Positions 16,560 through 25,215 of a stretch of DNA of 64,000 nt are shown here, piece by piece. The stretch is from contig CAKPJX010000005.1 in assembly GCA_934163035.1 (NCBI GenBank), positions 1-64,000 on the forward strand. Reading direction: 5' to 3'. Both the position numbers and the translations under genes were made by a program. Every line of letters starts with the position of its first letter. The stretch's first letter is position 1. The notes beneath the pieces were generated by a model, which was not told the DNA's origin, searched no databases, and saw nothing but the letters and a program-made list of their open reading frames with translations. This DNA is from an uncultured Bacilli bacterium (GTDB lineage Bacteria > Bacillota_I > Bacilli_A > RF39 > UBA660).

Positions 16560-17711
16560 ATGGACACAGATGTATTGTTAGATGATAAGAATGTTATTGT
16601 AATGAAATTGCTTCATTATTTTATAACTGAAAAGAATTATAATCCAATTATTCTACAAGGTGTTGATAATGAAATTTGGCTAGAAAATTTAAACGAGGAT
16701 TATAAAGTTGTAAGAATAGTTTCCGGTTATATTCATAATGATGAGCAATTTGACTTTGATATATTTAAAACCAAAAGAATTATTAAAAAAATAAAGAGAA
16801 AGACCTTATCTTTTAATATGAACGTTTTAAGTATTTTCTTAAATTTAGGTGATAATGTTACTAAAGACTTAACTGCTAATAAAAATGCTTTATGCATTAA
16901 AATAGATAGTGAGAAAGACTTTAGCAAAGATAATAATTTAAAAACAATTTTCCCTGATTTAACTAAAAAATTAAATTACAAGGAGGATGGAGTAGAACTA
17001 TTTGCTAAAATAACAAGTGATATTAATAATCATAATAAGGAAGATGCTAAAAAAATAGAGAAGGTATTCTCAAATAAAAAACCAACTATTACGTACGCTT
17101 TAATTATAATAAATGTATTATTATATTTTATTCCTATGATATTTGGTTTTCATACTGAGCTTGTGAATAAGTACTGTATCTTTGCTCCAAGTATTAGAAA
17201 TGGTGAGTATTACAGATTATTAACAGGTGCTTTTATCCATGCTAATATATTACATTTAGGTTGCAACTGTTATGCTCTATATGTTTTAGGAACTCAAGTA
17301 GAAAGTTATTTTGGTAAAATAAAGTACATAATTATTTATATTTTATCAGCCTTATCGGCATCTTTATTCTCTATGATATTTGCTAAAAATACAGCATCCA
17401 TTGGGGCGAGTGGAGCGATTTTTGGAATAATGGGAGCCTTATTATGCTTTGGATATTACTACCGAGTATATTTAGGAAATGTATTAAAAAGTCAACTTAT
17501 TCCATTGATAATATTTAACCTATTATTAGGATTTGCCTTAAGCGGAATTGATAACTTTGCTCATATAGGTGGACTTCTAGGTGGTATAGGAGCAACAATG
17601 GCTCTAGGTGTAGATGGTAAAAGTAAAAAATATGAAAGTATTAATGGGATTATAATTACTACTATCTTTATAATATTTGAAATATATATGGCCTTTATTT
17701 ATGGGGCATAA
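16560..17711 (+). CDS. Rhomboid family intramembrane serine protease
   Basis: This 383-aa protein has a soluble N-terminal domain (about 1-175) followed by six or seven membrane helices. Rhomboid hallmarks are present: YRLLTGAFIHANILHLGCN (HxxxN region), the catalytic Ser in IGASGAIFG (about 282) and the catalytic His in FAHIGGLLGG (about 335). Such proteases cleave membrane proteins within or near the bilayer. The N-terminal domain resembles the extended N-termini of Bacillus GluP-type rhomboids in placement, not clearly in sequence. I start at 16560, seven bases after AGGAGG. The longer frame from 16515 would run through the promoter region. Confidence 0.93.
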   Translation: MDTDVLLDDKNVIVMKLLHYFITEKNYNPIILQGVDNEIWLENLNEDYKVVRIVSGYIHNDEQFDFDIFKTKRIIKKIKRKTLSFNMNVLSIFLNLGDNVTKDLTANKNALCIKIDSEKDFSKDNNLKTIFPDLTKKLNYKEDGVELFAKITSDINNHNKEDAKKIEKVFSNKKPTITYALIIINVLLYFIPMIFGFHTELVNKYCIFAPSIRNGEYYRLLTGAFIHANILHLGCNCYALYVLGTQVESYFGKIKYIIIYILSALSASLFSMIFAKNTASIGASGAIFGIMGALLCFGYYYRVYLGNVLKSQLIPLIIFNLLLGFALSGIDNFAHIGGLLGGIGATMALGVDGKSKKYESINGIIITTIFIIFEIYMAFIYGA

Positions 17712-17717
17712 AAGTTA

Positions 17718-17746
17718 TTGTAATTGAAATTAATAAATGATAAAAT
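17718..17746 (+). promoter_or_regulatory. Promoter of the ireB operon
   Basis: -35 TTGTAA (17718-17723), 17-bp spacer, extended -10 TGA TAAAAT (17741-17746). Confidence 0.65.
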
Positions 17747-17776
17747 AAAATTATGATATTATAGTGAGGTGATGAT

Positions 17777-18028
17777 ATGCTACAAGACAAGACAAGATTA
17801 TTTAGTGTTGATGATATAAATACGAAAGCAATTAAAACAATGCTTGCTGAGGTTTATGATGCTCTAGAAGAACGAGGTTATAATCCAAATAATCAAATCG
17901 TAGGATATCTAATTAGTGGTGACCCTGGATATATTTCAAGTTATAAAGGTGCTAGGAGCAAAATTCAAGAAACTGACCGTGCCAAAATAGTCGAAATACT
18001 TCTTCATGAATTTCAAAGGCATGACTAA
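17777..18028 (+). CDS. ireB: IreB family regulatory phosphoprotein (UPF0297)
   Basis: This 83-aa protein is a near full-length match to the UPF0297/IreB family in pattern: TRLFSVDD, ALEERGYNPNNQIVGYLISGDPGYISSYKGAR, and LLHEF at the end. In Enterococcus IreB is a substrate of the Ser/Thr kinase IreK and affects cephalosporin resistance. The phosphorylated threonines are in the N-terminal part. It heads the conserved Bacillota series ireB-ruvX-DUF1292 and overlaps ruvX (stop TAA and start ATG share one base). Confidence 0.95.
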   Translation: MLQDKTRLFSVDDINTKAIKTMLAEVYDALEERGYNPNNQIVGYLISGDPGYISSYKGARSKIQETDRAKIVEILLHEFQRHD

Positions 18029-18444
18029 TGAAATATTTAGGATTAGATTTAGGAAGTAGAACTCTAGGTATATCAGTTAGTGATAATCTAGGAATATGTG
18101 CTACAAGTCTAAAGACAATACGCCATAATGAAGAATATGATAGCCTTTTAGAAGAAGTAAAAAGAATAGTTGATGAATTGCATATTGAGGGTATAGTCTT
18201 AGGCTTTCCTAAGAATATGAATAATACAATAGGACCAAAAGGAGAACTTAGTCTAGAGTTTAAAAGCAAACTGGAAAACATATTAGATATACCAATTTAT
18301 CTTGAAGATGAACGACTAACAACCAAAAGTGCTACCGATTTACTAATAACCGCTAATGTATCACGTAAAAAAAGAAAAAAAGTTGTTGACAGCCTAGCTG
18401 CAACTATAATATTACAAACTTTTTTAGATAGGAAAGGAAGATAA
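18028..18444 (+). CDS. ruvX: RuvX/YqgF, Holliday-junction-resolvase-like nuclease
   Basis: This 138-aa RNase H-fold protein has LGLDLGSRTLGISVSD at the N-terminus (catalytic Asp), VLGFPKNMNNTIGPKG in the middle and LEDERLTTKSA (acidic active-site residues) near 92. The C-terminal DSLAATIIL supplies a last acid. The YqgF family acts in 16S rRNA 5'-end maturation and is proposed to process branched DNA. It is translationally coupled to ireB and followed 4 bases later by the DUF1292 gene. Confidence 0.95.
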   Translation: MKYLGLDLGSRTLGISVSDNLGICATSLKTIRHNEEYDSLLEEVKRIVDELHIEGIVLGFPKNMNNTIGPKGELSLEFKSKLENILDIPIYLEDERLTTKSATDLLITANVSRKKRKKVVDSLAATIILQTFLDRKGR

Positions 18445-18448
18445 TAGT

Positions 18449-18757
18449 ATGGAACAAGAAAATCAAGAAATAAACAGTTCTTTTACAATGATTGATCAGA
18501 ATGGAGTAGAAAAAGAATATGATGTTCTTTTCACATTTGATAGTGAAGAAACAAATAAGAGCTATATAGCTTATACTGACAACACAAAAGATGCAGATGG
18601 AAAACTTTCTGTTTATGCTTCAACTTATGATAAAAATGGTGAAAGTACAGAACTAAAAGCCCTAGAAACTGAAAAAGAATGGAAAATAGTTGAAACAGTT
18701 CTACAATCATTACAAGAAGAAATAGCAAATAGTAAAGATGAAAATAATGAGCAATAG
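18449..18757 (+). CDS. DUF1292 family protein (YrzB-like)
   Basis: This 102-aa acidic soluble protein has the DUF1292 pattern: a short N-terminal lead, EKEYDVLFTFDSEETNKSYIAYTD, then KLSVYASTYD and a terminal EWKIVETVLQSLQEE helix. Its molecular role is unknown. The family's constant position after ireB and ruvX is the best evidence, and that order is kept here. Confidence 0.9.
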   Translation: MEQENQEINSSFTMIDQNGVEKEYDVLFTFDSEETNKSYIAYTDNTKDADGKLSVYASTYDKNGESTELKALETEKEWKIVETVLQSLQEEIANSKDENNEQ

Positions 18758-18769
18758 CTCTTATTTTTT
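18743..18769 (+). terminator. Terminator after the DUF1292 gene
   Basis: The stem AATAA(T)GAGC/GCTCTTATT has a one-base bulge and an AATA loop, followed by T's. The stop codon is within it. Some read-through into mltG is likely, because no clear promoter follows. Confidence 0.65.
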
Positions 18770-18788
18770 AATTAAGTGAAGGAGATTT

Positions 18789-19859
18789 ATGACAAAAAAA
18801 AGAAGACCAAAGCCATTATTAATAATAATAGTAACCATCCTAATTATTATACTAACAGGCTTAATAACATTTAATATAATGGTATCTCCAACTGATAAAA
18901 GCAGTAAAGCTGATATTGAAGTAGTAATACCAACAGGAACTAATACCAGAAATATCGGTAAAATTTTAAAAGAAAAACATTTAATTAGAAGTGAAATCTT
19001 CTTCAAAGTCTATGTAAAATTAAACAATATAACATCCCTAAAAGCATCAACATACACTTTGAAGAAAAATATGACATTAAATGAAATAATAACTGTATTA
19101 GAAAAAGGTAATTCATATAATCCAGATGCAATAAAACTAACATTTAAAGAAGGAAAAAGAATAACCGATTATATTTCAACAATTGCTAGTAATACTAATC
19201 ATACTGAAGAAGAATTATTAGCTCAGTTTAACAATAAAGATTATATAAAAGAACTAACTAAAAAATATTGGTTTTTAACTGAAGAGATCCTAGATCCTAA
19301 TATTTACTATCCACTTGAGGGGTATCTTCATCCTGATACATATTATTTTAAGAATAAAGATGTTGATATAAAGACAATTATTGAGACTATGCTAAGTGAA
19401 ACAGAGGAAATTCTATCAAAATATAAAAACACTGTTGGTCAAAACATTAACAAGTACATAATAATGGCTTCTATGGTTGAAATAGAAGGAACAAATACTA
19501 CTAACCGTAAGATGATAGCTGGTATTTTCAACAATAGATTAGCTAAAAAAATGAACCTAGGTGCGGATGCTACAACCTACTATGCCTTACAGCAGCCAAT
19601 GACTTCAGACTTAACTGTTGCTGAATTTAATACTGATAGTCCATATAATACTAGATCTAGTTCAATGGCCGGCAAAATGCCAATAGGTGCAATCTGTAAT
19701 CCAAGTATATCTAGTATAGAAGCAAGCATTAATCCAACTGAAAGTGACTATCTATACTTTGTTGCTGATAAAAATGGTGAAATATTTTATACAAAAACTC
19801 TACAAGAGCATAATAAAAAAGTAAAAGAAATAAAAGAAAAAGGTGATTGGATATGGTAG
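18789..19859 (+). CDS. mltG: Endolytic murein transglycosylase MltG
   Basis: This 356-aa membrane-anchored YceG/MltG-type enzyme cuts nascent glycan strands and sets their length. A basic N-terminus and one helix (about 11-32) are followed by a LysM-like subdomain. The catalytic domain has its Glu in ASMVEIEGT (about 228), GIFNNRL, MNLGADATTYYAL, SPYNTR and the family signature PIGAICNPSISSIEA near the end. AGTGAAGGAG precedes the ATG. It overlaps the methyltransferase gene by 7 bases, as in the Bacillus yrrL-yrrM series. Confidence 0.94.
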   Translation: MTKKRRPKPLLIIIVTILIIILTGLITFNIMVSPTDKSSKADIEVVIPTGTNTRNIGKILKEKHLIRSEIFFKVYVKLNNITSLKASTYTLKKNMTLNEIITVLEKGNSYNPDAIKLTFKEGKRITDYISTIASNTNHTEEELLAQFNNKDYIKELTKKYWFLTEEILDPNIYYPLEGYLHPDTYYFKNKDVDIKTIIETMLSETEEILSKYKNTVGQNINKYIIMASMVEIEGTNTTNRKMIAGIFNNRLAKKMNLGADATTYYALQQPMTSDLTVAEFNTDSPYNTRSSSMAGKMPIGAICNPSISSIEASINPTESDYLYFVADKNGEIFYTKTLQEHNKKVKEIKEKGDWIW

Positions 19860-20449
19860 ATAACTATGAAATTATAAGCACCATGCGTGAATATGCTGAT
19901 CAAAATAATGTCCCAATAATTTTAAATGATAGTCTAGAATACATAGCTGGATATATCAAGAAAAATAATATTAAAAACATTCTAGAAATTGGAACAGCTA
20001 TCGGTTATTCAGCAATTATGATGGCTCTATCTAAAGATGATTTAACTATAACGACTATAGAACGAGATGAAAAAAGATATTTAGAAGCTATTAAAAATAT
20101 CAAAAAAGCATCATTAGAAGACAGAATAACCCTTATCTATAGTGATGCTGAACAAGTTAATTTAGAAGGAACATTTGATCTAATCTTTATTGATGCATCA
20201 AAGTCTCAAAATATAAAATTCTTTGAAAAATTCTCTAAAAACTTATCATCAAAAGGAACCATTATAACAGATAACATTAATTTCCATGGCCTAACAGAAA
20301 AAAAAGAGTCTGAAATAGAAAGCCGTAATTTAAGAGGCTTAGTACGAAAGATAAACGCCTATATTGACTATTTAAAAACAAATTCCGATTTTCATACTGA
20401 ATTTTTAAATATAGGTGATGGTCTTTCTGTAAGCATAAAAAATAATTGA
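19853..20449 (+). CDS. trmR: O-methyltransferase, probable tRNA 5-hydroxyuridine methyltransferase
   Basis: This 198-aa class I SAM-dependent O-methyltransferase has LEIGTAIGYSAIMMA (SAM site, about 45), TIERDEKR, and metal/catalytic acid in LIFIDASKSQ followed by TDNINFHG. It matches Bacillus YrrM/TrmR, which makes 5-methoxyuridine at tRNA wobble position 34. The two U32-family genes that follow are the partners that make the hydroxyuridine, which supports that role. I start at ATG 19853 with AAGGTG seven bases before. TTG 19847 is less likely. Confidence 0.9.
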   Translation: MVDNYEIISTMREYADQNNVPIILNDSLEYIAGYIKKNNIKNILEIGTAIGYSAIMMALSKDDLTITTIERDEKRYLEAIKNIKKASLEDRITLIYSDAEQVNLEGTFDLIFIDASKSQNIKFFEKFSKNLSSKGTIITDNINFHGLTEKKESEIESRNLRGLVRKINAYIDYLKTNSDFHTEFLNIGDGLSVSIKNN

Positions 20450-20460
20450 AAGAAGCGTTT

Positions 20461-21327
20461 ATGAAAGTACTAATAGAACCAAAAACAAAAACAGAAATAT
20501 ATAAAAACAATATTGATGGCTTAATAATTTCTTTAAAAGACTATGCTGTTCAAAGTGAAGTATATTATACTAAAGAAGAAATAAAAAAATTAAGAGAAGA
20601 CAATAAAGATCTAGAAATATTTGTAAATGTTAATAAGAATTTTTTTAATCACGAAATAGAAGACTTAAAACAAGTGCTTATCTACCTAGATGAATTAAAT
20701 TTAAATGGTCTTCTTTTTTATGATCTTGCTATTTTAAAATTAAAAAAAGAGCTTAATTTAAAAACTGACTTAGTATGGTATGGCACTTATATGGTTACTA
20801 ATTATAAGACTTGTAATTACTATTATAATAAAGGTGTAAAATATGCTATCTTAAGTAAAGAAATAACAAAAGAAGAAATTATAGAAATACTAAATAAAAG
20901 TAAAATTATCTCAATGATAGAAATAATTAGTCTTCCAACAGTAGCTTTTTCTAAAAGAAAATTAATAACTAACTACTATAAGAACTTATCTAAACCATCT
21001 AAAGAAAAATTAACTGTTGTAGAAAAACTAACTCAAGATGAATATGAATTAAAAGAAGAACCAGCTGGTACAGGCTTTATTTCTAAGAAAATAACCAATG
21101 GTACTAGTGTTATAAAAGATTTATATGATAACAATGCTAGTTATATAATAATAAAAGAATATGGTCTTGATATAATAGATTTTAATGAATTATTAAAAGA
21201 TCTAAAAAACTATTTAAAAAATGGTTGTAATGATTCATCATTTGTAGAAAAATATAAAATATTAGGTGATAATACTAATTTCTTTTATACTGAAACATTT
21301 CATCGTGTAAAGAAGATAAGTAGGTGA
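20461..21327 (+). CDS. trhP1: Peptidase U32-family protein, YrrN-like (tRNA U34 hydroxylation)
   Basis: This 288-aa protein is a smaller, diverged member of the U32 collagenase-like family. It has an alpha/beta barrel pattern such as LNGLLFYDLAILKLKKEL and DLVWYGTYMVTNYKTCNYY, and ends in a glycine-poor tail. It lies where Bacillus has yrrN, between trmR and trhP2. YrrN/YrrO (TrhP1/TrhP2) are needed for tRNA 5-hydroxyuridine. It lacks the cysteine cluster seen in its neighbour, so assignment rests mainly on position and fold pattern. The start ATG 20461 has only a weak AGAAG, and TTG 20446 is an alternative. Confidence 0.75.
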   Translation: MKVLIEPKTKTEIYKNNIDGLIISLKDYAVQSEVYYTKEEIKKLREDNKDLEIFVNVNKNFFNHEIEDLKQVLIYLDELNLNGLLFYDLAILKLKKELNLKTDLVWYGTYMVTNYKTCNYYYNKGVKYAILSKEITKEEIIEILNKSKIISMIEIISLPTVAFSKRKLITNYYKNLSKPSKEKLTVVEKLTQDEYELKEEPAGTGFISKKITNGTSVIKDLYDNNASYIIIKEYGLDIIDFNELLKDLKNYLKNGCNDSSFVEKYKILGDNTNFFYTETFHRVKKISR

Positions 21328-21331
21328 TACT

Positions 21332-22513
21332 ATGGAAAAAATAGAATTATTAGCCCCATCAGGTGACTTAAATAGATTAAAAATAGCCATTCTCTATGGA
21401 GCAGATGCCATCTATATTGGTGGAAAAGATTTTAATCTAAGATCCAATGCCATTAACTTTACAATAGATGAAATAAGAGAAGCTTGTACTTTTGCTCATA
21501 AATATAATAAAAAAGTCTATCTAACTTTAAATATCTTTTTTCATAATGAAGATACAGAAAATATAGAAGAATATATAAAAGAAGTAGTCGGCTGTAAAAT
21601 AGATGCCTTTATTGTAAGTGATCCTTATATAATATCTTACATAAAAGAAAACTTTCCATCAGTTGAAGTACATCTATCAACACAAAATTCAACTACTAAT
21701 TATAAAGCTGTTGAATACTTTAAAAATGAAAGAGTTGATAGAGTAGTTCTAGCTAGAGAATTGTCTAAAGATGAAATAAAAGAAATAATTGATAAAACTG
21801 GAATAGATATAGAAGTATTTATACATGGTGCTATGTGTACATGCTTAAGTGGTAGATGTGCTCTTTCTAACTACATAACTAAAAGAGACGCTAATAGAGG
21901 TGGTTGTGCTCAAGTATGTCGCTTTAATTTAGAAACAAATGAAGAAAAAGATTTTACGATGGCCTCAAAAGATTTAAATATGACTACCTACATAAAAGAT
22001 TTAATTGAAATAGGTGTTAAAAGTCTTAAGATAGAAGGAAGAATGCGTTCACCTTACTATATCGCAACTGTTATATCTACATACAGAAAAATAATTGATT
22101 CATACTATGATAATAGTTTAACAGAAGAAAAATTAGCCGAATATAATGAAAGACTAAAAGTAGTAGCAAATCGTGCTTCATCAACCCACTTTTTCACTAA
22201 AGAAGCAGATGAGGCTGATCAATACTTCAGTGGTCGAAATGAATTTTCTAATCAAGACTATCTAGGCTTAATAATTGATTATGATAGCACTAATAGATGT
22301 TTAGTTCTAAAAGAACGTAATTATTTTAAGGTAGGAGATAAGGTTGAAATATTTACTCCAGACTTTAAATTTTATAATTATACAGTAGAAAAAATATATG
22401 ATGAAAACATGAATTCATTAGAAGTTGCTAGACATCCAGAACAAATATTAAAATTGCCATTTAAAGAAAGTCTGCCACCATATTCAATGATTAGAATGTT
22501 AGAAAGAAAATAA
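21332..22513 (+). CDS. trhP2: Peptidase U32-family tRNA hydroxylation protein, YrrO-like
   Basis: This 393-aa full-length U32 protein has an N-terminal ELLAPSGDLNRLKIAILYGADAIYIGG. The cysteine cluster runs HGAMCTCLSGRCALSNY with GGCAQVCR shortly after (about 168-194), which in this family binds an iron-sulfur cluster. SLKIEGRMRSPYYIATV and a C-terminal beta domain follow. Bacillus YrrO/TrhP2 takes part in prephenate-dependent hydroxylation of tRNA U34, and TrmR then methylates. The three genes are adjacent, which supports a complete mo5U pathway. It follows trhP1 by 4 bases. Confidence 0.92.
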   Translation: MEKIELLAPSGDLNRLKIAILYGADAIYIGGKDFNLRSNAINFTIDEIREACTFAHKYNKKVYLTLNIFFHNEDTENIEEYIKEVVGCKIDAFIVSDPYIISYIKENFPSVEVHLSTQNSTTNYKAVEYFKNERVDRVVLARELSKDEIKEIIDKTGIDIEVFIHGAMCTCLSGRCALSNYITKRDANRGGCAQVCRFNLETNEEKDFTMASKDLNMTTYIKDLIEIGVKSLKIEGRMRSPYYIATVISTYRKIIDSYYDNSLTEEKLAEYNERLKVVANRASSTHFFTKEADEADQYFSGRNEFSNQDYLGLIIDYDSTNRCLVLKERNYFKVGDKVEIFTPDFKFYNYTVEKIYDENMNSLEVARHPEQILKLPFKESLPPYSMIRMLERK

Positions 22514-22525
22514 AAATAATTTATC

Positions 22526-22554
22526 TTGAAAAAATAAACAACATATATTAGAAT
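22526..22554 (+). promoter_or_regulatory. Promoter of the unknown-gene / dGTPase unit
   Basis: -35 TTGAAA (22526-22531), 17-bp spacer, -10 TAGAAT (22549-22554). Confidence 0.6.
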
Positions 22555-22581
22555 AACAACTACAGGAAAAGGAGTGAAATA

Positions 22582-22902
22582 ATGGCTAAATATTATAGAG
22601 TAGGGTTATATGAAGAACCAGCTACTTCAATGAAATTAAAAGATATAAAAGAAAGTAAAAAATGTGGTGACATCATTGTACAGGATGAACAAACACATGC
22701 TAAGGAAATTATAACTAAGTTAAGATTTCCAATTTATAGTTCTAATGATAAAGTGGGTAATTCAAAAGATGAATATTATGTAAGAGACTGTGAATTAACT
22801 GATGAAAATATTGTTAGTCCAGCAGAACTAAGTAACTATGTTAATAGAATTAACAATAAACCTTGTACTGTACAAAAAGGGCCAAAAGTATATAAAAAAT
22901 AA
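22582..22902 (+). CDS. Unknown small soluble protein
   Basis: I do not recognise this 106-aa hydrophilic protein. It has no signal peptide or membrane segment, three cysteines (one in KKCGDII, one in RDCEL, one in KPCTVQ) and a basic C-terminus. AAAGGAG is well placed before the ATG. The next gene follows after 12 bases with a similar N-terminal rhythm (YYRVGLYEE here, CYKVNVYKV there), so the pair may share an ancestor or a complex. Both sit where Bacillus has udk, before greA. Confidence 0.75.
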   Translation: MAKYYRVGLYEEPATSMKLKDIKESKKCGDIIVQDEQTHAKEIITKLRFPIYSSNDKVGNSKDEYYVRDCELTDENIVSPAELSNYVNRINNKPCTVQKGPKVYKK

Positions 22903-22914
22903 AAGGAGAAAAAA

Positions 22915-23346
22915 ATGCCAACTTGCTATAAAGTAAATGTTTATAAAGTAGTAAATGATAGAAACTGTGGTTACAAAGAAAAAAATATTTCAACAGAATA
23001 TGTTAGAAATTATTTTTTATTTGCCAAAAACTATGATACAGGAGAAAACTATTGTATTTTAGATGATACAGAAAATAGTAACTTTGAGGATACTATCCAA
23101 GATGAGTTACCTGAAATAGATGATATCTATAATTTTTATGATGAAAATTATTTTGACAAAGCTACATGTAATGAGAGACTAGTAATGACTTCATCTGGTA
23201 TAGATATAGCAGTACCAATAAAATTAATTGGTAAAAAATATATTAAAAAAACAGAATTAATAGAAAGAAATAAAGGCTTTATTGAAACAGACTTTGATGA
23301 TATCTTTCATGATGCTGAAAAGCCTAGAGTATTTATAAAGAAATAG
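22915..23346 (+). CDS. Unknown soluble acidic protein
   Basis: This 143-aa protein has no membrane segment, an acidic middle (DELPEIDDIYNFYDE) and four or five scattered cysteines. No family is recognised. AAAGGAGAAAAAA precedes the ATG. It lies in the same transcription unit as the gene at 22582 and the dGTPase-like gene at 23361. Confidence 0.75.
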   Translation: MPTCYKVNVYKVVNDRNCGYKEKNISTEYVRNYFLFAKNYDTGENYCILDDTENSNFEDTIQDELPEIDDIYNFYDENYFDKATCNERLVMTSSGIDIAVPIKLIGKKYIKKTELIERNKGFIETDFDDIFHDAEKPRVFIKK

Positions 23347-23360
23347 ATTGAGGTTGATGT

Positions 23361-24488
23361 ATGAATAGTAATTTAGAAAAAGCAAGAAAAAATTTTTTGC
23401 TATATGAAGAAAGTCTAAGCAATTTTGCTACTAAGAGTAATGAAGCTATACGAATAAAAAAAGAAGAGTCTGATATTAGATCCTCATTTTCAAGAGATAC
23501 TGATAGAATAATTAACTCACTTAGCTACACTAGATATTTAGATAAGACTCAAGTTTTTTCGTTTAAAGAAAATGATCATATTTCTAAAAGAATGACTCAT
23601 GTTCAGCTTGTAAGTAAAATTGCTAGAACAATTGGAAGAGCTCTAAATTTAAATACAGATTTAATAGAGGCAATAGCCCTAGGACATGATATTGGTCATA
23701 CACCATTGGGACATACAGGAGAAGCTATCTTAAATGAAATATCAAAACGTGAATTAAATGAATATTTTGCCCATAATATTCAAAGTGTTAGAGAGTTAAT
23801 GATTGTTGAAAATAATGGCAAAGGGCTAAACCTTACTATTCAAGTTTTAGATGGAATTATGTGTCATAATGGCGAAATATTAAGTAGTAAATATGAACCT
23901 ATTCCTAAAACAGTAGAGGAAGTTATATCTAACTATAATCTTGCTTATAAAGATTTAAAACTAGTAAATAAGATTCCACCAATGACACTAGAAGGATGTA
24001 TAGTAAGAATAAGTGATATTATTGGTTATATTGGTAGAGATATTGAAGATGCTATCAATATTGGTATTTTAAAGAAAGAAGACTTACCAAAAGAAATTAC
24101 TGAAGTACTAGGATCAACCAATAAAGAAATAATTAATACAATTATCTTAGATATAATAGATAATAGTATGGATAAACCATATCTAAGATTAAGTGATAAT
24201 GTTTATAATGCCATATTATTATTAAAAAAATTCAACTATCAATATATTTATAGTAAAAGTCTAACTAAAGAAGAAATAGAATATTATCGACTAGGAATGA
24301 ATAATCTGTATAGAAACTATTTATCAGACATAACTAAGCAAAATAAAGATAGTATAATTTTTAAAATATTCTTAGACTATCAAGATAAATCATATTTAAA
24401 AGAGACTTCTAATGAAAGAAAGGTAATTGACTTTATAGCAGGAATGACAGATGACTTTTTTAAAGAGGAAATAGAACGATTGAAATAA
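23361..24488 (+). CDS. HD-domain dGTP triphosphohydrolase-like protein
   Basis: This 375-aa enzyme of the dGTPase/HD family hydrolyses dNTPs to nucleoside plus triphosphate. Signature elements: FSRDTDRIINSLSYTRYLDKTQVF (about 34-57), HISKRMTHVQLVSKIARTIGRAL, the HD metal site ALGHDIGHTPLGHTGE (about 106-121), MCHNGE, and ISDIIGYIGRDIEDA (later Asp of the HD set). It could set dNTP pools or act in phage defence, and sequence alone cannot decide. AGGTTGATGT precedes the ATG. Confidence 0.9.
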   Translation: MNSNLEKARKNFLLYEESLSNFATKSNEAIRIKKEESDIRSSFSRDTDRIINSLSYTRYLDKTQVFSFKENDHISKRMTHVQLVSKIARTIGRALNLNTDLIEAIALGHDIGHTPLGHTGEAILNEISKRELNEYFAHNIQSVRELMIVENNGKGLNLTIQVLDGIMCHNGEILSSKYEPIPKTVEEVISNYNLAYKDLKLVNKIPPMTLEGCIVRISDIIGYIGRDIEDAINIGILKKEDLPKEITEVLGSTNKEIINTIILDIIDNSMDKPYLRLSDNVYNAILLLKKFNYQYIYSKSLTKEEIEYYRLGMNNLYRNYLSDITKQNKDSIIFKIFLDYQDKSYLKETSNERKVIDFIAGMTDDFFKEEIERLK

Positions 24489-24503
24489 ACAGGAGAAGAT
24501 ACA

Positions 24504-25154
24504 ATGTATATTTTAAGTAACGATGAAAATTATATAAAAGAGTGCATAAAAAGCTATAAAATATTAGAGTCTGATAGTGGAGAAGACCTTATTATTATAA
24601 CATATGGTAGTGGAAAAGAGCATGTTATGAAATATACAAAGGATGCTGAGATTAGCCTATCAATTATAATGAATAATCAATATATGGATTCTATCAACAA
24701 TGGACAAGTATCAGCTACTAAGAGACGCTTTAGTACTTTAAAAAATATAGGTGCTATTGCAATAACTACAGGTTTCACTTCGTTCTTTGCTAATCTCTTA
24801 CCTGGTATAACTAGTAAAGAAGCTGATATATTGCTTCCAATTACTCTAGCTGGTTTTGCTAGTGGGGCGATTTTGCTTGAAAGATCTAGCAAATTAAGGA
24901 GACAAGTAGAGCAAATAAATAAAATAGAATTTATGCTAGAAGAACAAGAGACACTTAAGAATATAACACCAACATCAAATACCCTAGATGGTTATCCAGA
25001 AGTAAGGCATTCTCTTGAAAAAGGACAAATGCCATTCAGCATAGCTGGACTAGAACAACACAAACTTTCAAGAATTGATTTAGAACAGATAGTAAATAGT
25101 GCAAAACCCGAACAAGAAAATAAAAAGGCCTACCAATATACGAAACATCGTTAA
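24504..25154 (+). CDS. Unknown two-helix membrane protein (first of a tandem pair)
   Basis: This 216-aa protein has an N-terminal cytosolic part with SGEDLIIITYGSGKEHVMKY, two membrane helices (about 82-102 and 110-127) with a short loop, then a charged helical tail. The gene at 25216 codes a protein of the same order with GEEQIVVTYGDGATYNVDY in the matching place, so the two are tandem paralogs. Function unknown. AGGAGAAG precedes the ATG. Confidence 0.8.
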   Translation: MYILSNDENYIKECIKSYKILESDSGEDLIIITYGSGKEHVMKYTKDAEISLSIIMNNQYMDSINNGQVSATKRRFSTLKNIGAIAITTGFTSFFANLLPGITSKEADILLPITLAGFASGAILLERSSKLRRQVEQINKIEFMLEEQETLKNITPTSNTLDGYPEVRHSLEKGQMPFSIAGLEQHKLSRIDLEQIVNSAKPEQENKKAYQYTKHR

Positions 25155-25157
25155 AAC

Positions 25158-25186
25158 TTGACGAATTAGCTAAGATATGCTATAAT
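25158..25186 (+). promoter_or_regulatory. Promoter of the second two-helix paralog
   Basis: -35 TTGACG (25158-25163), exact 17-bp spacer, -10 TATAAT (25181-25186) extended by TGC. One of the strongest promoters in the window. Confidence 0.85.
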
Positions 25187-25215
25187 TTATCTACTTTTCA
25201 AAGGGGGGAATAAAA

